From DATFVJ01 sp963820395 (lineage in GTDB: Bacteria > Actinomycetota > Actinomycetes > Streptosporangiales > Streptosporangiaceae), in contig CAWGAE010000015.1 of assembly GCA_963820395.1 (NCBI GenBank), forward strand, positions 682,001 to 746,000: a stretch of DNA of 64,000 nt, written 5' to 3'. The translations under genes and the position numbers were made by a program. Every line of letters starts with the position of its first letter. Position 1 is the stretch's first letter. Below, one piece after another: positions 1-9,118 of the stretch. The notes beneath the pieces are model-generated. The model ran no database searches. It was not told the origin of the DNA and worked only from the letters and a program-made list of their open reading frames with translations.

Positions 1-116
1 CAGACAGCACACGAAGAGTTAGCGAGCGTACGCGACACCCTGATGAGGGCTACCGGGTCATTCCGGGCGGGACATCAGCCTCGTCCGGCACCGGGAGGTG
101 GTGGCGGTGACCGGGC

Positions 117-728
117 AAGAAGGACGACACCTTCGATGCGGGCGCGCTGGCGGACATGGTGCGTACCCGCCGTCATCAGCTGCGGAGGTGGCGGCTGACA
201 GGGCGACGAGGCGGTGGCGGTGAAGGTGGCCGCCCGGGCCCATCAGCAGCTGTGTGGGAACGGACCCGGCACGCGCTGCGGATGCGCTCGGCGCTGCGGG
301 AGTACTTCCCGGCCGCGCTGGCGCTCAAGCGTGCCCGCCGGCGGGACGTGGCCGCCAGGGCGCGGCAGATCAGGCCGCGCCGCCCGAGCAGCACCTGGGC
401 CAGCCCGAGATCGTCACGGGAGCATACGCGGCGAGCGTGACCGCGTCCGCCGCCGTGATCACCGTGCTGAACGAGCAGATCAAGAAGATGGAAGCCACGG
501 TGGAGTCGCTTTTTCGCCGCCACCCTGATGCCGGGACCTACCTCAGCCAGCCCGGGCGCGCGGGCCTACTACGACGATCTGAGGTCACGCGAGACCGGCC
601 ACACCGACGCGCTGCGCCGCGTCACCAACCGCCTGGCCGGCATCCTGCACGGCTGCGTCAAGACCGGCACCGCCTACGACGAGCACACCGCCTGGGGGCA
701 TCGCAGCCGGCCAGCCACTGCCGCATAG
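117..728 (+). pseudogene. IS110-family transposase remnant
   Basis: Pieces of an IS110-type transposase lie in order but in different frames. Near 126-180 the frame encodes DADMVRT-like residues (DAGALADMVRTRRHQLR). Around 255-330 it encodes TRHALRMRSALREYFPAAL. A third piece at 436-530 reads VITVLNEQIKKMEATVESLF..HPD, the coiled stretch before the C-terminal domain. The last piece, 555-700, has AYYDDLR, H-ALRRVTNRLAGILHGC and YDEHTAW, which match the Transposase_20 region. Several frameshifts separate the blocks, so no full protein can be made. The frame order matches the family; the exact boundaries are my estimate, and no terminal repeats were identified. Confidence 0.72.
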
Positions 729-729
729 A

Positions 730-1337
730 CCGCCGCCTCGCAACCCCGGCCGTCCGCCCGCCGCGCTCCCGGAAGCGACCACCGGGCGGGCCTCGCGGTA
801 CCCGGGGGTGGAGGCGACGCGGAAGCGGGCTACGGCGTCGCTGGGTTATGAGGCGACCGACCCTCGTCTCGCCGTCTCGAACGATCTCACTTGGCGTTGC
901 CGACCTTGGCCTACGCGGAGCCGAGCATCTCCTCGGGTCGGCCGAGTCTCCCCCGTCCCACCCTGTCCCGCAGCGTCCCGTTTACAAATCCGTTTAAGGA
1001 TGTGGGTCCTGACCTGGGCTTCTACACTCCCCCATCCTCCTCGTAGCTGCGGCGGGTGGGTCTAGTAGAGTGGCCGGCGCGACTTCACTCAGAGGCGGTC
1101 TTGACACTTGACCTCGGCCTTGTCTCGCGGAAATCAGGTCACGGGGTCCGCCGTGAGGTCATATAGCTGCTGACCTGCCCAGACTCCCCTGACGGCAATT
1201 GGCACTGCTGACCCTGTCCGTCATGCGTCCGTGTCTGACCGGGTCCGGGTGGCTTGGAACATGGACAGGTACGGGCGCCGTCCAGGGGCTCGGTCACTGC
1301 TTGCCGGGGCAGCTACCGTAGTCAGTCGTGCGCTAAC
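730..1337. other. Intergenic stretch, no gene seen
   Basis: About 600 bases between the IS110 remnant and the toxin-antitoxin promoter. Reading frames here are short or low-complexity Arg/Pro-rich shadows, and no family motif, tRNA fold or clear repeat was recognised. Confidence 0.5.
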
Positions 1338-1338
1338 T

Positions 1339-1366
1339 TTGCCTCCCAGCCAGAACCGACTATTAT
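1339..1366 (+). promoter_or_regulatory. Putative sigma-70-type promoter of the antitoxin-toxin pair
   Basis: A -35-like TTGCCT (1339-1344) and a -10 TATTAT (1361-1366) are separated by 16 bases. The antitoxin ATG follows 8 bases after the -10 box, so the transcript would be leaderless or nearly so. This AT-rich patch stands out in GC-rich surroundings. Confidence 0.5.
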
Positions 1367-1374
1367 TTTGGTCT

Positions 1375-1662
1375 ATGACAGTGCTGCCCTTGTCTGAGGT
1401 GAAGGCCCGGCTCTCGGAGATTGCCGACGAAGTCGGCCGCACCCACGAGCGAGTCCACATCACCAAGAACGGCAAAGACTACGTCGTCCTGCTCGCAGCT
1501 GAAGATCTTGAATCCATCGAGGCGACGCTCGAGCTGCTGTCCGACCCAGCGGCGCAAGAGCGCATCGCCCAATCCCGTGACGAGATCGCTCGCGGAGAGG
1601 GCCTGTCCATCGCCGAAGTGGCGCGGTCCCTGGAAGAACGTTTTGGGAAACGTCGGCCGTGA
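1375..1662 (+). CDS. Phd/YefM-type antitoxin
   Basis: This 95-aa protein begins MTVLPLSEVKARLSEIADEV, the typical N-terminal DNA-binding fold of Phd/YefM antitoxins. A VHITKNGKDYVVLL strand pair and a charged helical C-terminus, expected to wrap the toxin, follow. The frame is open further upstream to 1231, but the ATG at 1375 matches the family N-terminus and lies just after a -10 box. Its stop overlaps the start of the RelE-like toxin in a GTGA junction, so the two are co-translated. Such antitoxins neutralise the toxin and repress their own promoter; the operator was not identified. The family call is strong, the exact subfamily less so. Confidence 0.85.
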   Translation: MTVLPLSEVKARLSEIADEVGRTHERVHITKNGKDYVVLLAAEDLESIEATLELLSDPAAQERIAQSRDEIARGEGLSIAEVARSLEERFGKRRP

Positions 1663-1925
1663 CCTACCAGGTCACCATCGCTCCGACCGCAGCTCGCCAG
1701 CTTCGCGACCGGCTACCTGAAGCCGTGGCGTGGGCCTGTTTCGAGTTCATGCGCGGCCCCCTCAGCGAAGAGCCGCGCAGAGTGGGCACCCCCCTGCGCA
1801 AGCCGTTCGAGGGACAATGGCGAGCCCGGCGCGGCGAGTACCGCATCCGCTATGCGATCGACGATGATGCCAACAGCATCCACATCCTCGACATAGATCA
1901 CCGACGTGACGCCTACCGCTCCTGA
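1659..1925 (+). CDS. RelE/ParE-family toxin
   Basis: An 88-aa protein with GTG start inside the antitoxin stop (GTGA overlap). The sequence has the RelE/ParE layout: an N-terminal YQVTIAPTAARQL strand-helix, a central PLRKPFEGQWRARRGEYRIRYAID region and a C-terminal HILDIDHRRDAYR strand. The Arg and Tyr/His positions of the last strands are those used by RelE-type mRNA interferases on the ribosome, while ParE members instead poison gyrase; sequence alone does not decide between these. GEYRIRY with DIDHRRDAYR favours the RelE side. It forms a toxin-antitoxin operon with the preceding gene, set in mobile-element debris. Confidence 0.85.
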   Translation: MTYQVTIAPTAARQLRDRLPEAVAWACFEFMRGPLSEEPRRVGTPLRKPFEGQWRARRGEYRIRYAIDDDANSIHILDIDHRRDAYRS

Positions 1926-3006
1926 CCTGATCGGCTTGCGTAAGCGAACGTGTACCGGTCAAAGACTCGATCGGGTGGCTGACCCGCGCTGACGCCGGCA
2001 GGCAGGACAGTGTGTGATGGTTGGCCAGGCGTGTGCTATTCAAGATCGCCTACGTGCTGACCTGACCGATGACGCTGCGACGCTGGGCCCCGAGATCGGC
2101 AAAGCAAGCGGTTCCGCGGACCGTCGCCGCCGGGGACGCGGGGCGGAAGATCAAGGGCCATGCGCAGCTCGACGCCGTCCGTGCCGTCCCTGGTGACGGC
2201 GCCGCACCCCGCAGCTCCTACCGGTGGCGTTCCGCGTTATCCGCGAGCAGCACGCGGACCGCAGTGGCGGCAGCCGCCACGCCGCCCCGGTACGCCACCC
2301 CCATCCACCCCGCAGGTGACGGGCTGCCGGTCGCCGGGCATGCGGGGCGGGGTGGCCCGCCCCTGACCGTACGCCGCTGAACGCGCGCCGTACCCGGCTC
2401 TACGATGTGCCATAGCGATGCCTTCCCATCTGGCTGTCAGTAAGGTCGTGCCGTGGGCATGCGAGCAGGCGCAAGAACCATCGACGGCAAGGCACTGGAC
2501 AATCACGCGCGGACTTCGGGCGGCAACGTGCCTTCACGGCGCTCCATGCGGGCGCCGGGCTGATCGCCAGGATGCTCGAAGCCGAGCGTGAGCGCGAAGC
2601 CCAGGCCGCGAAGATGTGGTGCGGCGGGGTGACGCCTAAGCACGCCACGCTTCCGAACTGGGCATACGATTCCGTGGGCGACCGGTTCTTCTCGGACAAC
2701 GACATCGTCGCCGTCTGAGACTGGATGACCGGCTTGACCACTCGCACAGTCACGCCGAGGACAGGAAGAGCTTCTCGAGGTCATGCTCAGAGAGCTGGCT
2801 GGCCTCCCCGTCACGCAGACCGGCGCCGCCCTGCTGCTGCCCCGGCTGCTCGACGGCCGCCACCGCGGGAGCCACGCCCGGACCCGGCTTATCGTTGTTT
2901 GCGCTGGAAGCTACCCGGAAGGCCATGAGAGTGCTGGTCGCCGTGGACTTCGAAATCTTCGCCAGACCTACAGCTATGGCTGCAATCCGGCCGCACCTGG
3001 TGCGGT
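1926..3006. other. Gene-poor kilobase, mostly uninterpretable
   Basis: Between the toxin gene and the minus-strand hypothetical lie only short frames in mutual conflict. The one stretch with coding-like residue choice is a plus-strand frame ending at 2718, listed separately. A plus-strand frame around 2887-3000 (MRVLVAVDFEIF...) is also short and unrecognised. Nothing else could be supported. Confidence 0.4.
2572..2718 (+). CDS. Short unrecognised ORF, probably a 3' gene remnant
   Basis: The frame ending at TGA 2716-2718 reads MLEAEREREAQAAK followed by VTPKHATLPNWAYDSVGD and an acidic end. It has normal amino-acid balance, unlike the Arg/Pro-rich shadows around it. The frame stays open upstream of this ATG (LHAGAGLIAR precedes it) without an obvious start or ribosome-binding site, so this may be the tail of a truncated gene. 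No family was recognised. Confidence 0.25.
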   Translation: MLEAEREREAQAAKMWCGGVTPKHATLPNWAYDSVGDRFFSDNDIVAV

Positions 3007-4458
3007 TCACTCCTGGCGGCGGAACGGCGCCTCGTCCTCCTCGGGGGTTGGCTCGTCATCCTCGTCGGCAACGAGCACTGAAGCCGCGCAGCGGGCCGCT
3101 TTGCGGGAACGGGCGGCGGCGTCGCCGTCGAGTCCGCTTTGCTCGATGCACCACTCCGTCCACTCCGGTAGCAGCCGGAGCGCCGGGCTGGCATAGTCGG
3201 CAAAATGGCCTTCGCGGATCAGCTGCGCCGCCATCTCGGTACGGTGCGGCGAGCAGGCGTAGAACGAGCGCTCGTCCGGATTCTCATGCGGTCCCCACTC
3301 GCCAAGGATGGTGCCCGCGGCCTCGGTCACTGCCCTGGGGACGTCGTCGTGCCGTGTGGCGTACCAGTCCAGGAACGCATGGTGCACGTGGTCGGCGTCG
3401 AACGGGGATGAGCCTGCGCTGGCGTCCGCGGATCCGGTGAGGTCGCGGGCACGGCGCCGGAGCCGGTAGTACTCATGGATGAGTTCGCGAGGCTCCCGCC
3501 CATGTAGCGTGTCCGCCATGAACCCGGTCTGCAGGCAGGGGGCCAGCAGCCGGGCGGTCATCCCCGCCGCGCACGGCGACAGCGCCGCGCCGGAGGCTGC
3601 GGGGCCTACCGCGGCGCGCCATTCACGCAACCCGTCCTCGGCCGAGGCGAACACGCCGGCGCCGACGACAACGGCGATCCAGCACAAGTCGATGTCCCAG
3701 GCATACCAGTGATCCGGTGCGCCCCCGTCGTAGCTGAACGGGGCCATGAGCAGGAGCCGGCTGCCGTACGCGTCGCGGGCAACCAGGGGTTCCCCGGCCG
3801 GCCGCGAACAACCGGCCGGGCAGCCGACGCCGGGCTTCAGCCCGCGGTCCGCCAGCAGCTTGGCGACTTTGCCTGCTTCGGCCAGCGTCGTCTCATGGGG
3901 ATCCTTGATGTCGGGGAACTCCTCGCGGGCGCTCAGGGCAGTCTCGCTCACCGCCTCGGCGAGCATCCTGGGCGCCGTCAGAGCCAGCCCGCACAGCAGC
4001 GCCCAGAGCTTCTGCCAGTCGTCAGTACCCTGGGCCATCTCCGCGCGCAGCGCCGCCCCGGTCTCCTCCGCGAGGGCGCGCAGCCACTGGGCTGGATGAA
4101 GACCCGTCTCCGGCGACTGCAGGCGATCGCAGAACTCATCGCCCACGATCTGGCAGGCCTGCGTCTCCAGATCGACCAGGCGAGACGGCCAGGTGAGGGC
4201 GCGGGCCCGGGCGAGAATGCGCTCGTGGGATGCCCGCCACCACGCCGCGGCCGGCGCGCCGCCAGCCACGCGATAGGCCAGCTCTCGGAACGCCGCCCGA
4301 TCCGGATCCGCCTGCGGCTCTCGCGGCAACCGCCAGAACGCCGACTGGCCCTGGGCCACCCGCCGCTCCTGCAGCTCCAGGGCGCGACGTTGCGGGTTGC
4401 CGCTGAGGCCCTGGCGGTGAGTCTTGGGCTTGCGAGAGTTCCGCTTCTTGGAGGACAC
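3007..4458 (-). CDS. Unrecognised 483-aa soluble protein
   Basis: The reading frame extends to an ATG at 4683, but that upstream part encodes a remnant of another family. The likely start is GTG 4458, giving VSSKKRNSRKPKTHRQGLSG, a basic leader common in actinobacterial hypothetical proteins. The body is alpha-helical and rich in Trp, His and acidic residues, with no signal peptide. One short hydrophobic stretch (DLCWIAVVVGAGVFAS) could be a buried helix. The C-terminus is a charged Glu/Asp tail (VADEDDEPTPEEDEAPF). Cysteines are scattered rather than in metal-binding pairs. I do not recognise the family and assign no function. It stands alone, downstream of the broken DUF1614 gene on the same strand. 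Confidence 0.6.
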   Translation of the reverse strand: MSSKKRNSRKPKTHRQGLSGNPQRRALELQERRVAQGQSAFWRLPREPQADPDRAAFRELAYRVAGGAPAAAWWRASHERILARARALTWPSRLVDLETQACQIVGDEFCDRLQSPETGLHPAQWLRALAEETGAALRAEMAQGTDDWQKLWALLCGLALTAPRMLAEAVSETALSAREEFPDIKDPHETTLAEAGKVAKLLADRGLKPGVGCPAGCSRPAGEPLVARDAYGSRLLLMAPFSYDGGAPDHWYAWDIDLCWIAVVVGAGVFASAEDGLREWRAAVGPAASGAALSPCAAGMTARLLAPCLQTGFMADTLHGREPRELIHEYYRLRRRARDLTGSADASAGSSPFDADHVHHAFLDWYATRHDDVPRAVTEAAGTILGEWGPHENPDERSFYACSPHRTEMAAQLIREGHFADYASPALRLLPEWTEWCIEQSGLDGDAAARSRKAARCAASVLVADEDDEPTPEEDEAPFRRQE

Positions 4459-4489
4459 TCCCGTCAGCGTAGCTTCCCAGGCATGGCAC

Positions 4490-4795
4490 CTGTTCACGCG
4501 CGAGGCGTGGCCGGTGATACCGGCAAGAAAGATCCCGTCGCCGCCGATGGAGGCGACCGGCGCGCCCAGCCGCCGCACTTTGCCCAGATTCGCCCGGTCT
4601 GCTCCGGCCAGCGTGCCCAGCGTGCCGCCCACGTACGCCAGGCCGGCCATCGCGGCAGGATGGAACAGAAAGGCGGTCAGCACGGCGAAAAGCCCCGCAG
4701 CAGTGCGGGAACCGCGATCCCCAGTCCCGGCGCCGGTCGCGCCACCAGGTGCACCAGGACGCCGACGATGGCCACGGCGGCCAGCGCGCGTCGCC
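4490..4795 (-). pseudogene. DUF1614-like membrane protein remnant
   Basis: Two minus-strand frames together resemble DUF1614 membrane proteins. The first (about 4795-4680) reads VGVLVHLVARPAPGLGIAVPALL and then stops. The second resumes in another frame with AGLAYVGGTLGTLAGADRANL and LGAPVASIGGDGIFLAGI. Family members, as I recall them, have SIGGAGTFDGIFL at the last motif, so four residues (AGTF) seem to be deleted here in addition to the frameshift. The N-terminal half of the gene was not recognised upstream. This identification rests on motif memory rather than a search. Confidence 0.55.
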
Positions 4796-5101
4796 GCGAC
4801 CTGGACCTGGAGACGGTGGTCGCCTTGGCCGTGGCCGACGTGTCCAGGCTCGCGAAGCGACCGCGCAGCGGCTTGACCTTGACTCAGAGGACCCGGCCGA
4901 GATCATCGAGCAGCAAGGAGGATGGGGATCACCTGCGTCCGAAGGTGGTGGCAACGACCGGACCACCTGCGGCCGCACAAGTCAAGCGCACTGTAGGTGG
5001 CGCCCCGAGTGACCGTGAATCACCGTCGGACTCCTTGCTGACGGTGCCCAGTCATCCCTCGCGACCTGCCGGAGGCGCTGTCCGTGCTGATGGCCTAGGT
5101 T

Positions 5102-6163
5102 TCAAGGGATCTGGAAAATGCAAAGGCTTCCTTGCGGCAGATTGATCTCTATAACTTTGCCGACCGCGAGCTGGAGACGGTCGATGTCTCGGTGAAGCAT
5201 CAGCGCCGGTATAGGTGGGTTGGAGCCAAGGGTGATACGGGCAAGCGGCCGCGTGTAAAGAATCCGCTCGACCTGTGCGGTGAGGCTAGCGCCAGTGGCC
5301 GTACCTGGTGTCGCGGGGCTGAGCTGGACGTCTTCGGGCCGGTAAAACACTTGAACTCGGCCGTCCATGCCTGGTTCCGCTGCGTAGCGGAAAACGAGTT
5401 GTCCGATGTTGGTTGTGCCGTTGGCTGCTATGCCATATCCGAGTTCTGACCAGCCGAGCAAACGGGCGACGTCGGGGTCGGCTGGCTCGTCGGCGACTTT
5501 GACGGCCGGTCCGGTCTGGCGTAGCTGCCCGCCGACGATGACGGCCAGGTCATCGCCGATGCTCAGTGCCTCGTCCCGGTCGTGGGTGACGTGCGCGGCC
5601 GGAATCTCAAGCAGGGTGAGGAGCCGCTGCAACAGGACACGCATGTCTTCGCGGGAGGGCTGGTCGAGGGCCGATAGTGGCTCGTCGAGCAGGAGGAGGC
5701 CAGGCTTGATCGCGAGCGCGCGGGCGAGGGCCACCCGCTGGCGTTCCCCTCCGCTGAGCGAGCGCGGCGACCGGTTAGCGAGATGCCCGATTCCGAGCTG
5801 GCGCAGCAGGTCCTCGGCGCCGTCGGGGTTCGCCGCGCGGCTGGCTCGTGGCCCGAATCTGACGTTGTCCCTGACGGTCAGGTGGGGGAAGAGCGCGGCG
5901 TCCTGGAAGACCAGGCCGATGCGCCGCCGATCCGGCGGCAGGCTGGTGATGTCGGTGCCAGCGAGCCTGATCTGGCCGGATTGCCGCGGGCGGAGTCCGG
6001 CGATGGTCTCCAGCAGCATCGTCTTGCCAGCGCCCGATGGCCCGAGCACGACCAGCACCCGGTCAGCTGGAATATCGAGGCTGACCGGGCCAAGTGTGAA
6101 GCCCCCGGCCTGGGCTGTCAGCTCGCTGATGCTGAGCCCGGGGTTAGCTGTAGGCACGATCAA
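5102..6163 (-). CDS. wtpC: Tungstate/molybdate ABC transporter ATP-binding protein
   Basis: A 353-aa ATPase that would power oxyanion import from the cytoplasmic face. Walker A GPSGAGKT is at residues 41-48, the signature LSGGERQR at 136-143, Walker B LLLLDEP at 157-163, and the switch histidine lies in AAHVTHDRDEA. The C-terminal 110 residues (from about 240) form the regulatory domain typical of ModC/WtpC-type subunits; a short MOP-like fold is possible but not certain. It overlaps the permease gene by 20 bases and is the last gene of a wtpA-wtpB-wtpC operon. The binding protein upstream is of WtpA type, which points to tungstate as the main cargo, consistent with the nearby tungsten aldehyde oxidoreductase. 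Confidence 0.88.
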   Translation of the reverse strand: MIVPTANPGLSISELTAQAGGFTLGPVSLDIPADRVLVVLGPSGAGKTMLLETIAGLRPRQSGQIRLAGTDITSLPPDRRRIGLVFQDAALFPHLTVRDNVRFGPRASRAANPDGAEDLLRQLGIGHLANRSPRSLSGGERQRVALARALAIKPGLLLLDEPLSALDQPSREDMRVLLQRLLTLLEIPAAHVTHDRDEALSIGDDLAVIVGGQLRQTGPAVKVADEPADPDVARLLGWSELGYGIAANGTTNIGQLVFRYAAEPGMDGRVQVFYRPEDVQLSPATPGTATGASLTAQVERILYTRPLARITLGSNPPIPALMLHRDIDRLQLAVGKVIEINLPQGSLCIFQIP

Positions 6164-7007
6164 CCCGCGCCAGCAGCCTGCCTGAGGCGAGGGTCCGCAA
6201 GACCAGGAATGTGGCTAGCGTGACGACCAGGAGCACCACAGCGGCCGACGCTGACTGCGTGAGACCGGACTGCAGGAACAGGTTGTAGATCTCGACCGGA
6301 GCGGTGGCGGGGTAGTAGGCGATGATCACCACAGCGCCGAACTCGCTGATCGACCGGGCGTAGACGAGCACCGCGCCGGTCAGCACCCCGCGCAGCCCCA
6401 GCGGCAGCGTGATGCGCCGGAAGGCGTGCCACGGTGTGGCGCCCAGGCTCCGGGCTGCCCGTTCCAGCCTGGGATCGATGGCCTCGAACGCGACCCGGGC
6501 GCTGTTGACAGCAAACGGCGCGCTGACGAACAGCATTGCGGCCACGATCCCCCACTGCGATCCGTAGAACGACACCCCCAGGTGGGTTGCCGGGCCGCCG
6601 ACCCATCCTGTCCTGCCGAGCAAGAACAGCAGCGCGATGCCCGCGACCGTATGCGGTACGACCAGCGGAAGGTCGACCACGGACTGGATCACGCCCCGGC
6701 CCCGGAAGCTGCCGCGGGCGAGGATGTAGGCGAGCGGCACCCCCAACAGCGTCGCAATCCCGGCAGTGATCGCCGCCGCTTGCAGGCTGAGCAGTATCGC
6801 GTCCCGGATCGCAGCGGTGTCAGCGGCGTGCCGCAAGCTGGCCACCGACGAGGTTGTCACCAGCCGGATGATCGGCAGCACAATGAACGCCAGCAGCAGG
6901 CCGCCGAGCAGCCAGGTGACGACCCCGAACCAGCCCGATGGCCAGCTGCGAGCAGGCTGCCTCGCTTCTGTCGTTGTCACGTGGTCATTGTGCCGCCGCG
7001 AGCCCAC
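6144..7007 (-). CDS. wtpB: Tungstate/molybdate ABC transporter permease
   Basis: A 287-aa integral membrane permease with about six hydrophobic segments: WLLGGLLLAFIVLPIIRLV near the N-terminus, then AAAITAGIATLLGVPLAYILA, VVPHTVAGIALLFLLG, IVAAMLFVSAPFAVNS, and a last LVVTLATFLVLRTLA. The cytoplasmic EAA-type loop that contacts the ATPase is visible as LERAARSLGATPWHAFRRITLP. The annotated ATG at 7007 gives an N-terminus MGSRRHNDH; a GTG at 6980 (VTTTEARQ) is an alternative start. The gene lies between the binding protein (50 bases upstream) and the ATPase (overlapping). Confidence 0.9.
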   Translation of the reverse strand: MGSRRHNDHVTTTEARQPARSWPSGWFGVVTWLLGGLLLAFIVLPIIRLVTTSSVASLRHAADTAAIRDAILLSLQAAAITAGIATLLGVPLAYILARGSFRGRGVIQSVVDLPLVVPHTVAGIALLFLLGRTGWVGGPATHLGVSFYGSQWGIVAAMLFVSAPFAVNSARVAFEAIDPRLERAARSLGATPWHAFRRITLPLGLRGVLTGAVLVYARSISEFGAVVIIAYYPATAPVEIYNLFLQSGLTQSASAAVVLLVVTLATFLVLRTLASGRLLARVDRAYS

Positions 7008-7057
7008 CAGGCTGCCTCGTCCTTAGCAACCTGCGTCTGGGCCTGCCCGTCAACGTC

Positions 7058-8071
7058 TCACCCGCCCGATGAAGGCCACCGCGTGGTGAGCGGCTTCAGC
7101 GTTGCGGGGAGTTTGGCCTGGCTGCTCGCCAGTGCAGGCGAGATGACCACGAACCCAGCGCTGCGCATGATCGCCTGGCCCTGCGGGCTGAGCACGAAGC
7201 CGACAAACTTCTGGCCCAGCGCGGCGTCGGGTGCGCTGGCCGGGATGGTCAGCCCGTAAATGATCGGCTTGGCGGTCAGCGCGCCCAGTGACCCGGCGTG
7301 GATGGTGACCTTGGCATAGTCGGCCGCCAAGGCCGGGTCGGACAGGTTGACCTGCGCGGGGAGCGGGATATATTTCAGGTGCTCCTCTTGCGCGGTGGAT
7401 TTGTAGATGGCCAGGTAGTCGATCTGCCCGGATTGCAGGGCGGCGATGAGCGAGGTCTCGGTCTCGGCGACGCTGGAGGCCGGGGAGTTCTTCAGCACAG
7501 CGGCGGACAGGCCCGGGTCGTGGTAGTAGCTGTCGGCCAGCTGGAGCATCTGCAGGGTCTGGTAACCAGAGGGGTCCGCAGCCGGGTTGGACCGGCCGAT
7601 GTGCACGCCGGGCTGGGCCAGCACCTCGTACCAGTTGGCGGCCGTGAGCTGGCTGGCGCCCGTGCCGTGACTGGTGTAGGCGAAGGTGATCTGGTTGGAG
7701 ACAAAACCCACATACCAGGTCGCGTAGGGCTTCGAGCCGCTGAACATCAGCTTGGGGATCAGCGAGTAATCGGCCACGCCGAGGACGTCGGCGGGCTGGT
7801 GCAGCTGGGTGATGTTCTTGACCATGTCACCGCTGGCGCCGAACTGCGAGTGCGCGGTCACGCCAGGATTCTGCTTCTTGAACGCCGCCAGTTCCGCCGT
7901 GAACGGGGCCGACAGCGTGCCAGCGCCGAACACGATCAGCGTGCCGTGCGCCCCCGGCGCACCCGGGCTTGCGCTGCTGCCCGAACCGCTGCTGCTGCCG
8001 CAGGCGGCGGCCACGGTCACGACCAGGCACGCGGCTGCGGCAAGCCCGGCCAGGCGGAACCTGCGGCCCAC
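7058..8071 (-). CDS. wtpA: WtpA-type tungstate-binding lipoprotein
   Basis: A 337-aa exported solute-binding protein. GTG 8071 is preceded by AGGAGG five bases away and starts a lipoprotein signal (RRFRLAGLAAAACLVV...AAACGSS), with lipid attachment expected at the Cys of AAAC. An upstream in-frame ATG (8122) lacks this support. Mature motifs follow the WtpA family closely: GTLIVFGAGTLSAPF, DVLGVADYSLIPKLM, YATWYVGFVSNQITFAYT, NWYEVLAQPGVHIGRSNPAADPSG and LQLADSYY. WtpA binds tungstate tightly and also molybdate, handing it to WtpB-WtpC. The gene is divergent from a GntR-type regulator that carries a ligand-sensing domain. The specificity for W over Mo is inferred from the family and the neighbouring tungsten enzyme. 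Confidence 0.92.
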   Translation of the reverse strand: MGRRFRLAGLAAAACLVVTVAAACGSSSGSGSSASPGAPGAHGTLIVFGAGTLSAPFTAELAAFKKQNPGVTAHSQFGASGDMVKNITQLHQPADVLGVADYSLIPKLMFSGSKPYATWYVGFVSNQITFAYTSHGTGASQLTAANWYEVLAQPGVHIGRSNPAADPSGYQTLQMLQLADSYYHDPGLSAAVLKNSPASSVAETETSLIAALQSGQIDYLAIYKSTAQEEHLKYIPLPAQVNLSDPALAADYAKVTIHAGSLGALTAKPIIYGLTIPASAPDAALGQKFVGFVLSPQGQAIMRSAGFVVISPALASSQAKLPATLKPLTTRWPSSGG

Positions 8072-8190
8072 GACTGCCTCCTTCTGTACTACTACAGACG
8101 GGGCAGAGCCTAACAGGAGCACCGCATCGTGCAGGGGGTGTCACGGCAGCCCGCGGTTCACATGGCGCCGCGCTGCCCTTACTCCGCCGG

Positions 8191-8196
8191 TAGGGT
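8191..8196 (+). promoter_or_regulatory. Putative -10 box of a leaderless promoter
   Basis: TAGGGT lies 7 bases before the ATG of the GntR-type regulator, the spacing expected when transcription begins at the start codon itself. No ribosome-binding site is visible between them. The 132-base divergent region 8072-8203 should also hold the wtpA promoter and any operator. Confidence 0.4.
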
Positions 8197-8203
8197 CCAG
8201 ACC

Positions 8204-9118
8204 ATGGCCAGGTATCTGCACATCAGCAACGAGATCGCCAGCGACATCGAATCCGGGGTACTTGATCCCGGAGACGAGCTGCCGAGCGTCCGCGATGCTG
8301 CGAACCGGTACAAGACGACGGGCTCGACCATTAGCCGTGCCTACCGCTATCTGTCCGACGCAGGTGTGATCAACGTCGCGGACCGCCGCCGGTCCCGGGT
8401 CGCGGCCGGAGGCGTATCCGCAGCAAGGCAGTTGCTCGGCGGCCATCCGGCGCTGCGGCTTGCGGGCAGCGATGACCCCGGGCTGGACATCGTGCTGTGC
8501 CACACCGGGGCCTCCGTCGTCACCATTGGAGCGCGCGGCAGCTTCCACGGCCTGACCAGGATCTGGCGGGGAACCGCCGACGCCGCAGCGATCCATCTGC
8601 GTCACCGCTCCGGCGGCCACAACAGCCCATTCGCCCGCACGCTGCTTCGTGGCCGCCGCCCGGCGATCATTCACCTGTGGCGCCGCGAACAAGGCCTGCT
8701 GACCCCGGACGGCAACCCCGATCACATCAGTGACCCCGGTGACCTTCGCGGCCTGCGGATCGCCCGCCGCCAGTTCGGCGCCGGCACCCGGGTGCTGCTG
8801 GACCGGCTGCTGGCCGAAGCGGGAATCGCACCAGCCTCGGTGACCGGCCCAGAAGCAGCATCCCATCTGGAGGTGGCCATGTCGGTCGCCTCCGGCCAGG
8901 CCGATACCGGGCTCGGGGTGCGCGCCGCTGCCACCGCTCTCGATCTGGGTTTCATCCCGGTTGTCTGGGAAGACTTCGACATCGTGCTCAGCGGCGACGC
9001 CCTGGCAGCCGCAGAACCGCTGATCTTTGCCCTGCGCGACCCGGACGTGCAGTCGTCGATCAGCGCTTTGGGTGGCTACGACCCGTCCTGCGCCGGCTCG
9101 GTGGAAATGCTGGCCTGA
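8204..9118 (+). CDS. GntR-type regulator with PBP-like sensor domain
   Basis: A 304-aa likely transcription factor for oxyanion uptake. Residues 1-65 are a winged helix of GntR type (SNEIASDIESGVLDPGDELP, then TGSTISRAYRYLSDAGVI). From about 85 onward it is a periplasmic-binding-protein-like domain related to PBP_like (PF12727): CHTGASVVTIGARGS, DLRGLRIARRQFGAGTRVLLD, and SGQADTGLGVRAAATALDLG. The same domain type forms the C-terminus of the MoeA fusion at 9490-11412. Because the gene is divergent from wtpABC, I infer that it senses molybdate or tungstate (or the cofactor state) and controls the transporter. The start is ATG 8204, just downstream of a -10 box. Confidence 0.82.
   Translation: MARYLHISNEIASDIESGVLDPGDELPSVRDAANRYKTTGSTISRAYRYLSDAGVINVADRRRSRVAAGGVSAARQLLGGHPALRLAGSDDPGLDIVLCHTGASVVTIGARGSFHGLTRIWRGTADAAAIHLRHRSGGHNSPFARTLLRGRRPAIIHLWRREQGLLTPDGNPDHISDPGDLRGLRIARRQFGAGTRVLLDRLLAEAGIAPASVTGPEAASHLEVAMSVASGQADTGLGVRAAATALDLGFIPVVWEDFDIVLSGDALAAAEPLIFALRDPDVQSSISALGGYDPSCAGSVEMLA

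Noticed and set aside
3709..5145. 478-codon plus-strand frame
   Set aside because: Antisense to the 483-aa minus-strand gene and to the DUF1614 remnant; composition is that of a shadow frame.
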